A DNA stretch of 15,715 nt from Acidobacteriota bacterium (GCA_013813755.1 JACCRD010000141.1:1-15715), one strand, 5' to 3'. Counted from the stretch's first letter, positions 1 through 8,006 are shown. Program-made: numbers and translations. The notes: generated by a model from the sequence alone, not told the origin.

Positions 1-974
1 GCTTTGATATGAAAACTGACAGTTTCGCGCAAAGCCCGGTCTTCAAAGGGCATCGCCTTGTTTGCTAATTCTTCGGATGAATAAATTGCTTTGATTCGTG
101 GATGAAAATTGTATTTGTCTGTCAGGGAACGCGCCAGAAGCAACATTGAAACTTCATCAGCGCCGGGCTGGACGGCGATTTTCTCCGACAATTTGAGCCG
201 ATTTGTTTCGGCAATTAGCTTTTCGCGGTCGGCAACGTGAATGCCTTTTGGCTTCGCGTCGTCCTGCGACAAAATTAAATAATCAATTGTGCCTTCGCGG
301 ACGAAATTGATTGTTTGGAGATTAATTTTCAAATCACGAACACGCGCCGCTTTATAATCGGCAAGCGCGAAAGCCGGTATTTCCTTTTCTAACTTAGCGG
401 TATCGCCTTTTGACTTCGCGTCGCTTTCCACGGAAATTTCCGCCCAGCGCGCCAGTTTTTCACGATACGCTTCATTTTTAACATCGCCGGTCGGCGCGAG
501 TCTCATAATCACGCTTGAGCCGTAGATTTTCATCTTCGGCGCGAGACCACGCATTTCGCGCAAAAACTCAAGGCGGCGCATCGCCGTTACGTTGTCGGTT
601 TGATGAATGCGCATGGCGACGAGTCCGCCGTAAGCAAGCATATCAACTGACACAATCGCCGCGTCAAATGTTTTTAGATTTTGCGTTTTCAGCCATTTGA
701 TAATTTGGTCGGAATTGCCCGGTTCAGTAAAACGCCCCAAAAGCTCTTTCGGCGGCGTAACGATTTCAGCGTCGCCAATCAAACCCATTTTCACGGGAAA
801 CTGCAAACACGGCGGTCGGTCGTCGAGCGGAATCAGCAAAATGCGCGAACTTATTTTCGGCTGGCTTTGAGCAAGTATTGGAACAATTAGCAATGCGAAA
901 CAAAAAAGCAAAATTCCGTACAGTGGGAAAGCTTTCAAGGTGGTTGTGTAAAATTTGTGTTTACCTGTGTTCAT
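1..974 (-). CDS. DUF4127 family protein, exported, C-terminus cut by window edge
   Basis: Function unknown. I read this frame from the complementary strand; it stays open for 324 codons and runs off the left edge, so only the N-terminal part is visible. Residues 1-35 look like a signal peptide: basic start, hydrophobic core at about 18-34, ILA then Q at 33-36. The mature part opens with ILLIPLDDRPPCLQFP (45-60), followed by VTPPKELLGRF (72-82) and SVDMLAYGGLVAMR (109-122). These match what I know of the DUF4127 family (N-terminal LDxRP, PPxxLLG and DML.YGGLV blocks). The conserved acidic residues could be catalytic, but that is inference. The ATG at 974 lies 6 bp after the stop of the upstream GHL10 gene, with AGGAAG 9 nt before it, so it should be the fourth gene of the leftward operon. 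The first codons fall inside a repeat word. The family call is fairly secure; a glycan-related role is a guess from context. Confidence 0.82.
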   Translation of the reverse strand, partial: MNTGKHKFYTTTLKAFPLYGILLFCFALLIVPILAQSQPKISSRILLIPLDDRPPCLQFPVKMGLIGDAEIVTPPKELLGRFTEPGNSDQIIKWLKTQNLKTFDAAIVSVDMLAYGGLVAMRIHQTDNVTAMRRLEFLREMRGLAPKMKIYGSSVIMRLAPTGDVKNEAYREKLARWAEISVESDAKSKGDTAKLEKEIPAFALADYKAARVRDLKINLQTINFVREGTIDYLILSQDDAKPKGIHVADREKLIAETNRLKLSEKIAVQPGADEVSMLLLARSLTDKYNFHPRIKAIYSSEELANKAMPFEDRALRETVSFHIK

Positions 975-983
975 CTGTGGTTA
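953..983 (-). repeat. ATCTGTG word repeat, copy 1
   Basis: On the plus strand this reads ATTTGTGTTTACCTGTGTT followed by CATCTGTGGTTA, a degenerate run of the unit (A)TCTGTGTT. It spans the GHL10 stop codon, the 6-bp gap and the first codons of the DUF4127 gene, so the start codon of that gene is part of the repeat. Related copies lie at 2137-2168 and 2256-2289. Similar words occur between genes in many unrelated bacteria; their function is not known to me. Confidence 0.7.
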
Positions 984-2255
984 CTTCCTGCTTAATTTTT
1001 CAATTAAATCGTCGGTCAAACTTTGCGCGGCGAATAAACCGAACCCGCCGAACTCGGATTTTTGAGCGAGCCGCAAATAACGCTCGTCGAGTTTTTTGTC
1101 TTTCGAGTTGTAAAAATGTCCGATAAACAGCGCCGGATAAATTTTCGTCTTTGGCGAAACGTCGCGCCGGAAATCCTTCGCCCAATTTTCGACCCGCGTA
1201 AAATCTCTGCTGTAAAGCATCGGTAAAAGCGCGTCAATATAATTTTTCTGCGACCAGAGTTTCCAGTTCTGTTGTTTGAGCCGCAAATTTTCTTCGATAT
1301 TCGGAAAAACCGCCGCTGAAATCTCCCATTGCGGCTGCAGATTCCTGACAATTTCTCCGAGTTCTGCGACAACTTCCGTTACCTTTCCGGCTTTCCAGTC
1401 CTGCCAGGTTCGCCATTCCTTCGGCGTCTCCTGTGCATCAAGTTTTTTTGCGTCCAAGCCGGTTTCTTTCTGAAACGCCTTGAGCGTTAACGGATTGTAA
1501 TCAAAAGGCGCGTCATTTGGCTGTAGCGGATAACGAATGTAATCCCACTGAATACCCACGAGTTTCGGATATTTGCGGGCGATTTCGCCGACGATCTGAC
1601 GCAGAAATTTTCGCGCCGCGGGGTTTGCAGGGGAAATAAAAATCTTGTAAACATCGCGGTTCGCGCCTTCAGCTTCGGCTTTGACAAACGGCGAACCGTT
1701 TTTATCGAGCATCGCCCATTCCGGAAACTGCTTAAAGATCGGAGATTTCTCCAGTCCTCCGAGATTTGTGTTCCACTGGTGAAAAATATGCAGCCAGGCG
1801 TGAATTTTCAGATTTAATTTCGCGCCTTCATCCAGATAAATTTGCAAAACGTCCCAGGTCGTATTTTGTCCGGCTGCGTCTTTATGCGCGACGCCGTACG
1901 GAATCGCCAGCGGACGCTGCAGGGCGAATTTCGACGGGTAAATTGTATAGCCGTCCCAAAATGTTTCAAGGTAAATTGTATTCAAATCGGCGCGTTTAAT
2001 TTGTTCGAGTTCCCGACGAACAAACTCGCGCCCTTTCGTCGCATCTTTACGAATTTCTTCACTCGCGCCGATAAAGGGACGCACCCAAACCGCTCGCGTC
2101 TGGGCTTGAGCGGCAAAAGCGAAAGCGAAGAAAATCAACCACAGATTTATACTTATGAACACGGATAATTTAAAAGAGTTGGAGAAAAAATAAAATTTTC
2201 TGCCTTGCCTTTTCTTTCCTAAAATCTTTTTTTTCCCGATTAATTTTCTTTTCAT
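981..2255 (-). CDS. Exported GHL10/DUF187 (COG1649) glycosidase-like protein
   Basis: A 424-aa protein of the glycosyl-hydrolase-like 10 family (TIM barrel), which includes E. coli DigH (YddW), a hydrolase of denuded peptidoglycan glycan strands. A long basic N-region (1-28) precedes a hydrophobic core at about 31-48 and AQA then Q at 49-52, so export across the inner membrane is likely. Family landmarks are RAVWVRPF (54-61), LNTIYLETFWDGYTIYPS (91-108), ISPANPAARKFL (207-218) and VGIQWDYIRYP (233-243). D238 in the last block is a candidate catalytic acid by family position. Length is normal for the family. The gene follows GH38 after 60 bp and precedes DUF4127 by 6 bp. No clear Shine-Dalgarno precedes ATG 2255; the N-region has no later methionine. 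Exact glycan substrate is unknown; peptidoglycan fragments or another GlcNAc-containing chain would fit the neighbours. Confidence 0.85.
   Translation of the reverse strand: MKRKLIGKKKILGKKRQGRKFYFFSNSFKLSVFISINLWLIFFAFAFAAQAQTRAVWVRPFIGASEEIRKDATKGREFVRRELEQIKRADLNTIYLETFWDGYTIYPSKFALQRPLAIPYGVAHKDAAGQNTTWDVLQIYLDEGAKLNLKIHAWLHIFHQWNTNLGGLEKSPIFKQFPEWAMLDKNGSPFVKAEAEGANRDVYKIFISPANPAARKFLRQIVGEIARKYPKLVGIQWDYIRYPLQPNDAPFDYNPLTLKAFQKETGLDAKKLDAQETPKEWRTWQDWKAGKVTEVVAELGEIVRNLQPQWEISAAVFPNIEENLRLKQQNWKLWSQKNYIDALLPMLYSRDFTRVENWAKDFRRDVSPKTKIYPALFIGHFYNSKDKKLDERYLRLAQKSEFGGFGLFAAQSLTDDLIEKLSRK
984..989 (-). promoter_or_regulatory. Ribosome binding site of the DUF4127 gene
   Basis: AGGAAG on the minus strand lies within the last sense codons of the GHL10 gene, with 9 nt (TAACCACAG) to the ATG at 974. 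It supports that start and translation from a shared mRNA. Confidence 0.6.
2137..2168 (+). repeat. ATCTGTG word repeat inside the GHL10 signal peptide, copy 2
   Basis: The plus strand reads AACCACAGATTTATACTTAT then GAACACGGATAA, a diverged copy of the CACAGAT..GAACACAGATAA word. In the GHL10 gene it encodes LSVFISINLW (about residues 30-39), the first part of the signal-peptide hydrophobic core. It runs opposite in orientation to copies 953-983 and 2256-2289 when read on one strand only by degenerate match, so orientation is uncertain. Confidence 0.55.
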
Positions 2256-2289
2256 AAATCTGTGTTCATCTGTGCTTATCTGTGGTTTT
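2256..2289 (-). repeat. ATCTGTG word repeat upstream of GHL10, copy 3
   Basis: The plus strand reads AAATCTGTGTTCATCTGTGC then TTATCTGTGGTTTT, three close units of TCTGTG with spacers TTCA and CTTA. It fills most of the 60-bp gap between the GH38 stop and the GHL10 start and abuts the ATG of the latter. It replaces any recognisable ribosome binding site there. Confidence 0.75.
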
Positions 2290-2315
2290 ATTCTGATTAT
2301 TTCTCTGTGGGGCGA

Positions 2316-5300
2316 TTATTTACCGTCGAGGCGCTGGTATTCAACATTTCCGTTGTAAGCGATTCGGGCAATCGTCCACGAACCCGCCGTTAAATTTCCG
2401 GTTTCAAATTTGAGAGTGATTTCCGATGTGGGCGCGACGGCAAACCCTCGCTCGCGCGGAAATTTCGGCTCATCTGAATAAGTCCCGCCCGCCCACGCTT
2501 CAGGCGGCGTAACAAGCGCGACTGCGCCTTCAATCGTCTGCCGGTGCGTGTTTTTAATTTTAATCGTCACGCTGCCGGTGCGTGTTTTTTCGGTTGTCCA
2601 TTCGAGATTAAACGGCTTGCCAATTTGCAAAACGTCCTGAAAAGTCTGCCCTTCGTGTTCGATGCGCGCTTTTATCAAACCCGAAGCGCGTTCAAACTGC
2701 AAATCTTTTTTAACCGGAAAACCGACAACGACGACATCTTTGACAAACGAGCCGTTCGGTGCGATGTCAAAACTCAATTTATCCGGCACGACGCGCCAAT
2801 CTTCCGGAACTTCTAAAACAACTTCACCTTTATAATTGCGGTCCTGATAATTGTTGACGACCTGCACGCGAACGACGACAGTTGTTGTGCCGCCCTGATT
2901 ATATTTGTCGTCGTATGAAAAAGTCGAAAGCTCACCCATCTGTTCAACCGGGCGCAAAGAAATTTTCACCGCGTCGTTGCCAATCGGAGCCGCGCCGGAG
3001 TTATGCAGCCAATACCGGGAAAAAACAGGCTGGACGATTTCTTTTGTCGCACCGTCCATTTGACCGACCGTTTCCTGAAGCTGAATTTTCTTCGGCTTCA
3101 AGCTAAATGTTTCGATTGAAAAACCTTTAATTTCCGTTCCGAAGGTATTACCATTTGAACCTAAAGTATCGGCATCTCCTTCCAAAAGCCCGACTTGCCC
3201 GAATTCCCAACCGCTTTGACCAAGCATAAACTTATGATTCGTTTTTATTCCTTCTGTTTCGTAAAATCTGACAAACAAAGCTCTTTCATTCTCTTTATAA
3301 ACGGAACGGAAATTTGCCTGAGGATTCCCGCCAAGTTTCAAAGCTGAAACGATGACATTCTCATTATCGACCGAGAGAAAACTTTTCTCACCAGGCAAAT
3401 CGCCGTCGTGAACGCCAGTCTGCACGGCAATCAGCGGATTATTAAAGTCTTCGCCGACTTTCACCGTGTCGGCTTTGCGCCAACTTCCGGTGTGCGGATA
3501 AAGCGCGTAATTAAAAACGTGCGTTTTGTTTTCTGGCACAAAATCAAACGGCAGATTTACACCCGGAAAAATCGCCGTGTGTGTTAAAAATAAAGTCAAA
3601 GTATTCGGGTTTTCCAAAGATATGGCAGGCGTTCCGTTGTTTATTAAAGCCACGCCGTAATCGGGAATTTGCGGCAGATTATTTGTATCAGCCAAACTTT
3701 CAGCTGAAATATTCAGCACAAATTTGTCCTCTCTGGTCGAGACAAGCAAATTTTCAATCGCCCTTTTCGCGTCGCCGGCAATTAACAAAGTCGGAACCGG
3801 CGACCAATCTTTCGGAATGTCTTTGTCGTAAATAAAAAGATACGCGAAACCATCACGTTTTAATCTATCGTCAAATTTAATTTTTATTTCCGCTGAAATT
3901 TGTTTGAGCAGAGCCGCCGAATAAAGATTTTCTTTTTCGCCGCCAAGCGCGATTCTAAAGCCGTGATACGCGATGTCATCGTTAAGTTTTTTCGGCATCG
4001 TTGAATCTTCAATGGCAAGTTTTTTGCGCCGCGCCGCGTCATTGTCATCAAAAAATGGCGTGACCGAAACACCGCGTTTGATGAGTGTCGAAACAATCGT
4101 TTCCGTCAATTTTGCATAATTTTCACCGTGCGGTCGAACCAACGCTGTCGGTTTAAAAGGAACGCTCGCAACACTTTTGCCGTTTGCGTCGATAAAATTT
4201 AGATTGAGCGTCGAACCATATTCCGCCCAATTATTGACGGCGTAAACAGGCGCGCCGGAAACGAGTTTGTCTGTATTGGTGCGAAAATCTAAAAAACCTT
4301 TACTGTTATTGCGAACGACCGTTCCAAAACGGTCTTCGGTCACAAGCGCGCCGCCTGTTAGATTAAGCGGAAAATTGACAACAAAAAGTTCGTCTCTGCC
4401 TTCGTAATTTATAAGTTCGGTTTTGAAATCAATACGCTTGATGCCTTTATGAAGCGAAATTGTTTGGCGGTATTTTTGCATATTCGGCAGTTCGCCTTCG
4501 ATAACAATCCTCCTGCCCTCGTTCGCCAAAGGATGAGAAACAATGTTGGAAGGCTTTTCAGTGGAAAACTTTTTCTCGCCGGTTGTCCAAAATTCCCACG
4601 CCGGGTAGATCACGTTTTTTTTTGTCAATTCTTCTTTCAAAACAGCGATTTCATTGGCAAAATGTTTGTTCTCTGAATTAATAATTTCGCGGTTTGCCTG
4701 AATATCGTAAATGCTTGAAATAGCGCCGCCTTTGCTTGTGTCAACGGTTACTCGATAAAATTCGTTGCGGATTATTTTCAGTTTTGAATTCGAATGCAGA
4801 CCGCCGCCGTATTCAAGCCGTCGATATTCGTTCGGCTTAAAATAATAAGTTTTATAACCGAGCGACGGAACTTCTTCGGCAACAAACTCTATTTCTTTCG
4901 CTTTTTCACGCTTGGAAGTTTGTTTATCAATGTTTTCAGCGCCGATTGTTTCAAATTTAATGACCGAACCCTTGTCGTCAATCAAATCATAATCGAAATT
5001 AGGTTCGCCAAAATCAACTTTGACTCGCACAATATCGCTTCGTTTCCAACTCAACGGATTAAAAACAACAAGCGGTTTAACCAACTTTGCACCTTGAACT
5101 TTGAAATTTGAATTCGTATTGATTTGTTTCGCAATAAATTCGAGTGAATCGTTCAGCGCATTTTTAGAAAGTTCAAATGCTTCGCGGTAGCCGTGAACCA
5201 AATCGAGAAAGGCGGAATCAGACGGCGTACCGGTGATCGCGTCGTGGTGCGAGCCGAAAAAGATTTGCCGCCAGGCTTTATCGAGCGCTAAATCCGGGTA

Positions 5301-7040
5301 TTTCGCTCCGTGCAAGTAAGCAATCGCGCCGAATTTCTCTGCCGTAAGCGTCATATTTTCAGAAAGTCTCTGACCGACTTTCAAATCGGAACGCGCCGCC
5401 ATTACGCCGACGTGAAAAAATAATTTGTCGCGCGACGTGACCGGCGGTTTAACTTTGTTTTCGGCAATTTCTTTGTTGAGCGAGTCGAAATACAAATCCT
5501 GCGCCTGTCCGGTGACGCGAATCTTTGGAATATTGGCTTCCAGTTTTTCAACGTTTCCGGCAAGATTTGTCCACGGCGGCGTAAAATCGGCGGCGTTGAT
5601 TCGCAGATCAACCGCCGAATTGAAAGTTTGCGTTTCGGCAAATTTTCTTTCGGTTGTCGCTCTGAAATTGTCGAGCGTGTAATTTTTGCCGCTCCCGAAA
5701 CCGGAAAACGAATAAGCGTAATCGACGCGCCGGTGCAGAAGACGCGAACCGTCGAGCGCATAATCGTAGAAAAACGGCTCAAAACCCGAAATCTTTTTTG
5801 ACCACGCGATGCCGTTAAATCCTGACTTTTGCGCAATTTGCGAGATTTGCGGCGCGTGTCCGAAAACGTCCCAGAGCGCGAGGGATTTGGCGCGTCGTCC
5901 GAGCATCGCTTCGTGCATTGCCTGTCCGTAAAGAATATTGCGAATTATGCTTTCGCCGCTGATGGTTAATTCATTGAATTGGTTATACGCGCCGCCGGTT
6001 CCGACACGTCCGTCTTTCACCGCCTGTCGCAAAAAATCGCGGTCTTCCGGGTGCGTGTCGAGATACGGTTTTAGGTAATCTATCTCTGAGAGAAAAACCC
6101 CATACTTCGGATCAGCACGAAGTGAATTCAAATATTGATTGGTATTTGAAAGCGTGATGCGTGAATAACCGCGTTGGTCGTGCAGATAAACCGGATCGAC
6201 GTGAAAACCTTCGAGATAGAAAATCGTTCCCGGCGCGACAGTTGATTTGTATTCAGCTGATTTTCGTGCGCCCGCTTCGCTTTTCCAGATTCTGAACAAA
6301 GCTGTCCAGCCGCCGTTTTTACGCCAGTAATCACCGGCAACTCCTGAAGCGCGAACGATTAAAAGATTCGCGCCTTTTTTGAATTCGGCGGGCGCAACTT
6401 TCCCGACATTGAGCGAATAACCGCCATAAATTTTCTTGCCGTTGAGCCAAATCGAACCTAAAAATCCATCAGTTTCGACGAAGCGCAATTCATCTGTTGC
6501 CGAATCGACGTAACTCGCTGCATAAATTGTCCCAATTGTTTTACCCACGAACAAATCATAAAAATCAAATTTTGAATTGACGGCTAAATATTCGCGCCAA
6601 CTTATTTCGGTAATATCGGGTAAAGTTTTTATGCTGCTTGCCGCGCCGACTTCAGGCAGAGGAGTACTTGCCGGCTCGATCAATTCTTCAGGATTTGTAC
6701 GACCGTCAATCTTAAAACCGGCTTTTTGCGTTCCGATTTGCGGCTTTATTCGACCAATGCCGCCAAACGGCGCGAGCCAGTCTTTTTCGGGTAAGTTTTC
6801 GATGTTAAAACGGTTGAAGTTTTCCCAGGCGCCCGCGTCGATTTCCGCTGGAAGCGCGTTCGACAAAAGCCATTTCTCGATGTGCCCGCCGTCCTGGATT
6901 TTTTGTAAATCATTTTGAGCAGTGAGCGGTGAGCAGTGAGCGGTGAGCAGAAAAAGCAAAGCCGTCCGGAGTAAGTATCGAAAATTGAATTTTAAACTTT
7001 GAACTTTGGATTTTGAATTTTGGACTTTGAACTTTCTCAT
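2316..7040 (-). CDS. Exported GH38 alpha-mannosidase, multidomain
   Basis: A 1574-aa glycoside hydrolase family 38 protein, predicted to remove alpha-mannose from glycans in the periplasm or outside the cell. The signal peptide spans about 1-41 (basic start, core LLRTALLFLL, cleavage LTA then Q at 41/42). Residues about 140-250 look like a beta-sandwich carbohydrate-binding module (FVETDGFLGSIWLNGKKIY, ANLLIVRASGVAGDYW). The catalytic part carries FHVDPVYL (H280, D282), ALWDVFGHAPQI (D391) and FGSHHDAITGT (H599). By comparison with Golgi mannosidase II these are the zinc ligands and nucleophile. FNPLSWKR marks the GH38 C-terminal beta domains. Residues about 1350-1574 hold one or two Ig-like modules resembling NEW3. 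It is longer than the usual 850-1100 aa. The ATG overlaps the regulator's stop (ATGA), which fixes the start and suggests translational coupling. Mannosidase type (alpha-1,2/3/6) cannot be told. Confidence 0.9.
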   Translation of the reverse strand: MRKFKVQNSKSKVQSLKFNFRYLLRTALLFLLTAHCSPLTAQNDLQKIQDGGHIEKWLLSNALPAEIDAGAWENFNRFNIENLPEKDWLAPFGGIGRIKPQIGTQKAGFKIDGRTNPEELIEPASTPLPEVGAASSIKTLPDITEISWREYLAVNSKFDFYDLFVGKTIGTIYAASYVDSATDELRFVETDGFLGSIWLNGKKIYGGYSLNVGKVAPAEFKKGANLLIVRASGVAGDYWRKNGGWTALFRIWKSEAGARKSAEYKSTVAPGTIFYLEGFHVDPVYLHDQRGYSRITLSNTNQYLNSLRADPKYGVFLSEIDYLKPYLDTHPEDRDFLRQAVKDGRVGTGGAYNQFNELTISGESIIRNILYGQAMHEAMLGRRAKSLALWDVFGHAPQISQIAQKSGFNGIAWSKKISGFEPFFYDYALDGSRLLHRRVDYAYSFSGFGSGKNYTLDNFRATTERKFAETQTFNSAVDLRINAADFTPPWTNLAGNVEKLEANIPKIRVTGQAQDLYFDSLNKEIAENKVKPPVTSRDKLFFHVGVMAARSDLKVGQRLSENMTLTAEKFGAIAYLHGAKYPDLALDKAWRQIFFGSHHDAITGTPSDSAFLDLVHGYREAFELSKNALNDSLEFIAKQINTNSNFKVQGAKLVKPLVVFNPLSWKRSDIVRVKVDFGEPNFDYDLIDDKGSVIKFETIGAENIDKQTSKREKAKEIEFVAEEVPSLGYKTYYFKPNEYRRLEYGGGLHSNSKLKIIRNEFYRVTVDTSKGGAISSIYDIQANREIINSENKHFANEIAVLKEELTKKNVIYPAWEFWTTGEKKFSTEKPSNIVSHPLANEGRRIVIEGELPNMQKYRQTISLHKGIKRIDFKTELINYEGRDELFVVNFPLNLTGGALVTEDRFGTVVRNNSKGFLDFRTNTDKLVSGAPVYAVNNWAEYGSTLNLNFIDANGKSVASVPFKPTALVRPHGENYAKLTETIVSTLIKRGVSVTPFFDDNDAARRKKLAIEDSTMPKKLNDDIAYHGFRIALGGEKENLYSAALLKQISAEIKIKFDDRLKRDGFAYLFIYDKDIPKDWSPVPTLLIAGDAKRAIENLLVSTREDKFVLNISAESLADTNNLPQIPDYGVALINNGTPAISLENPNTLTLFLTHTAIFPGVNLPFDFVPENKTHVFNYALYPHTGSWRKADTVKVGEDFNNPLIAVQTGVHDGDLPGEKSFLSVDNENVIVSALKLGGNPQANFRSVYKENERALFVRFYETEGIKTNHKFMLGQSGWEFGQVGLLEGDADTLGSNGNTFGTEIKGFSIETFSLKPKKIQLQETVGQMDGATKEIVQPVFSRYWLHNSGAAPIGNDAVKISLRPVEQMGELSTFSYDDKYNQGGTTTVVVRVQVVNNYQDRNYKGEVVLEVPEDWRVVPDKLSFDIAPNGSFVKDVVVVGFPVKKDLQFERASGLIKARIEHEGQTFQDVLQIGKPFNLEWTTEKTRTGSVTIKIKNTHRQTIEGAVALVTPPEAWAGGTYSDEPKFPRERGFAVAPTSEITLKFETGNLTAGSWTIARIAYNGNVEYQRLDGK
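6917..6950 (+). repeat. 14-bp tandem GAGCAGTGAGCGGT word repeat in the GH38 signal-peptide region
   Basis: GAGCAGTGAGCGGT is present 2.4 times in tandem. On the coding (minus) strand it reads as CTGCTCACCGCTCACTGCTC and so on, giving residues LLTAHCSPLTAQ (31-42): the end of the hydrophobic core and the signal-peptidase site. Related words form the hairpin at 14136-14178. Confidence 0.85.
6981..7035 (+). repeat. CTTTGAACTTTGGA word repeat at the GH38 N-terminus
   Basis: A degenerate run of TTTGAA/TTGGA units (ACTTTGAACTTTGGATTTTG, then AATTTTGGACTTTGAACTTT). On the minus strand it encodes KFKVQNSKSKVQSLKFNF (residues 3-20), the basic N-region of the GH38 signal peptide. It lies immediately after the ATG that overlaps the regulator stop. 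Confidence 0.75.
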
Positions 7041-7780
7041 ACAGCGTTGTTGGTCAAAAAGAACGTTGCTCGATAACGGTCGGCGCGATAAAAAGTTCTC
7101 ACCGATTCGACCGCCAGATTTGATTCGGTAAATACGACTCGGTGGACAATTAAAATTGGCGATTTAAGTTTAATTTTAAGAGCGTCAGCAATTTTTCGAT
7201 CGGCACAGGTGGCTTCCAAAACTTCTTCAGCGTGGTGCATTACGATGCCGTAAACGCTTCCCAAAATTTTGTAAAGCGATTCTTTTTCGAGATTTTTTTT
7301 GTCCAGATCAGGAAATCGTCTAACGGGCAAATAAGCGTCTTCAAAGGCGAGCGGCAGATCATCGGCAAGGCGCAGACGCTGGAAATGAAAAACTTCGTCG
7401 CCCGCGTTTATGCCAAGTTCTGTTGCCGTATCCGGTCCGGCTCTTTCGCGCTCGGACAACAAAATTTTTGAGCTTGGCACAAGTCCGCGTCCGCGCATCT
7501 CTTCAGTAAATCCAGCCAAATTTCGGGTGTGAACGTCTAATTTACGCTTTGCGACAAAAGTTCCGATGCCGCGCTCCTGATAAACAAAACCTTCGCTTTT
7601 TAAACTGTTTAGTGCCTGACGCGCGGTCATTCGGCTGACTTTGCAAAGCTCCGCCAATTCGCGTTCGGACGGAACGGCTGCGCCCGCTTTCAGTTCGTCA
7701 CGTTCGATTTGACGGCGTAATTTTTCGTGAATTTGAGCGTAAAGCGGAACCTGGCTCGCGCGATCAAGTGGCAAATTCAT
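7037..7780 (-). CDS. GntR-family (HutC/UTRA) regulator, NagR/DasR-like
   Basis: A 247-aa cytoplasmic repressor-type regulator. Residues 11-76 form the winged helix-turn-helix (PLYAQIHEKLRRQI, VPSERELAELCKVSRMTARQAL, GIGTFVA). Residues about 95-240 form the UTRA effector domain (NLAGFTEEMRGRGLVPSS, RLRLADDLPLAFEDAYLP). This arrangement and these segments are typical of NagR/DasR, which bind GlcN-6-P or GlcNAc-6-P; R135 and R137 lie where that family contacts the phosphosugar. Two operator-like palindromes in front of this gene and in front of GH20 match the NagR/DasR consensus closely, so it probably represses both divergent arms and itself. It is first in the leftward operon and overlaps GH38 by 4 bp. 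The ATG at 7780 has no strong Shine-Dalgarno. The subfamily is well supported; the effector is inferred from sequence and the GH20 neighbour. Confidence 0.92.
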   Translation of the reverse strand: MNLPLDRASQVPLYAQIHEKLRRQIERDELKAGAAVPSERELAELCKVSRMTARQALNSLKSEGFVYQERGIGTFVAKRKLDVHTRNLAGFTEEMRGRGLVPSSKILLSERERAGPDTATELGINAGDEVFHFQRLRLADDLPLAFEDAYLPVRRFPDLDKKNLEKESLYKILGSVYGIVMHHAEEVLEATCADRKIADALKIKLKSPILIVHRVVFTESNLAVESVRTFYRADRYRATFFLTNNAV

Positions 7781-7802
7781 AAATTTTTCGATTTGAAATA
7801 AT

Positions 7803-7816
7803 GTGGACTAGACCAC
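7803..7816. promoter_or_regulatory. Operator-like palindrome O1 (regulator side)
   Basis: GTGGACTAGACCAC, palindromic except at its fifth and tenth bases, lies 22 bp upstream of the regulator ATG. It is the exact reverse complement of O2 and resembles the DasR/NagR core TGGTCTAGACCA (GGACTAGACCA here). Its position, 12 nt downstream of a TTTAAT hexamer on the minus strand, fits autorepression. Confidence 0.8.
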
Positions 7817-7828
7817 TTCAGAAATAGC

Positions 7829-7834
7829 ATTAAA
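7829..7834 (-). promoter_or_regulatory. Candidate -10 of the regulator/GH38 operon
   Basis: TTTAAT on the minus strand sits 12 nt before O1, mirroring the 11 nt between TTTAAT and O2 on the other side. No good -35 lies 16-18 nt upstream. An alternative is TTGAAA (7844-7849) with 17 nt to TATTTC (7821-7826). Weak call. Confidence 0.35.
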
Positions 7835-7980
7835 CAAAAGTTATTTCAAGAACTCTGACATAAAAGAAACTAAAATTTTTTACTCGCATCATCGGAGAAT
7901 GATAAATACTTTACGTAAACTCTGTAATCGGAACGGCTTAGAAGAAAAATGTAAAGGCAATAAAGTTGTCGGAATTTGTA

Positions 7981-7993
7981 TTGTAAATTGTTT
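7981..7993 (+). repeat. Direct repeat TTGTAAATTGTTT, left copy
   Basis: Identical 13-mer to 8081-8093, exactly 100 bp away. It lies 13 bp upstream of the GH20 -35 hexamer. Meaning unknown: it could be a second regulator site or chance in AT-rich DNA. Confidence 0.5.
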
Positions 7994-8006
7994 TTCGTAT
8001 TTTCAG

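Noticed and set aside
5402..5836. 144-codon minus-strand open frame inside GH38
   Set aside because: It is a shadow frame wholly within the catalytic region of GH38, arginine- and serine-rich with no recognisable domain.
6917..7036. Frameshift or mis-called start for GH38 because of simple-sequence N-terminus
   Set aside because: The ATG overlaps the regulator's TGA in the common ATGA form and the frame yields a complete signal peptide with a cleavage site, so the start is kept.
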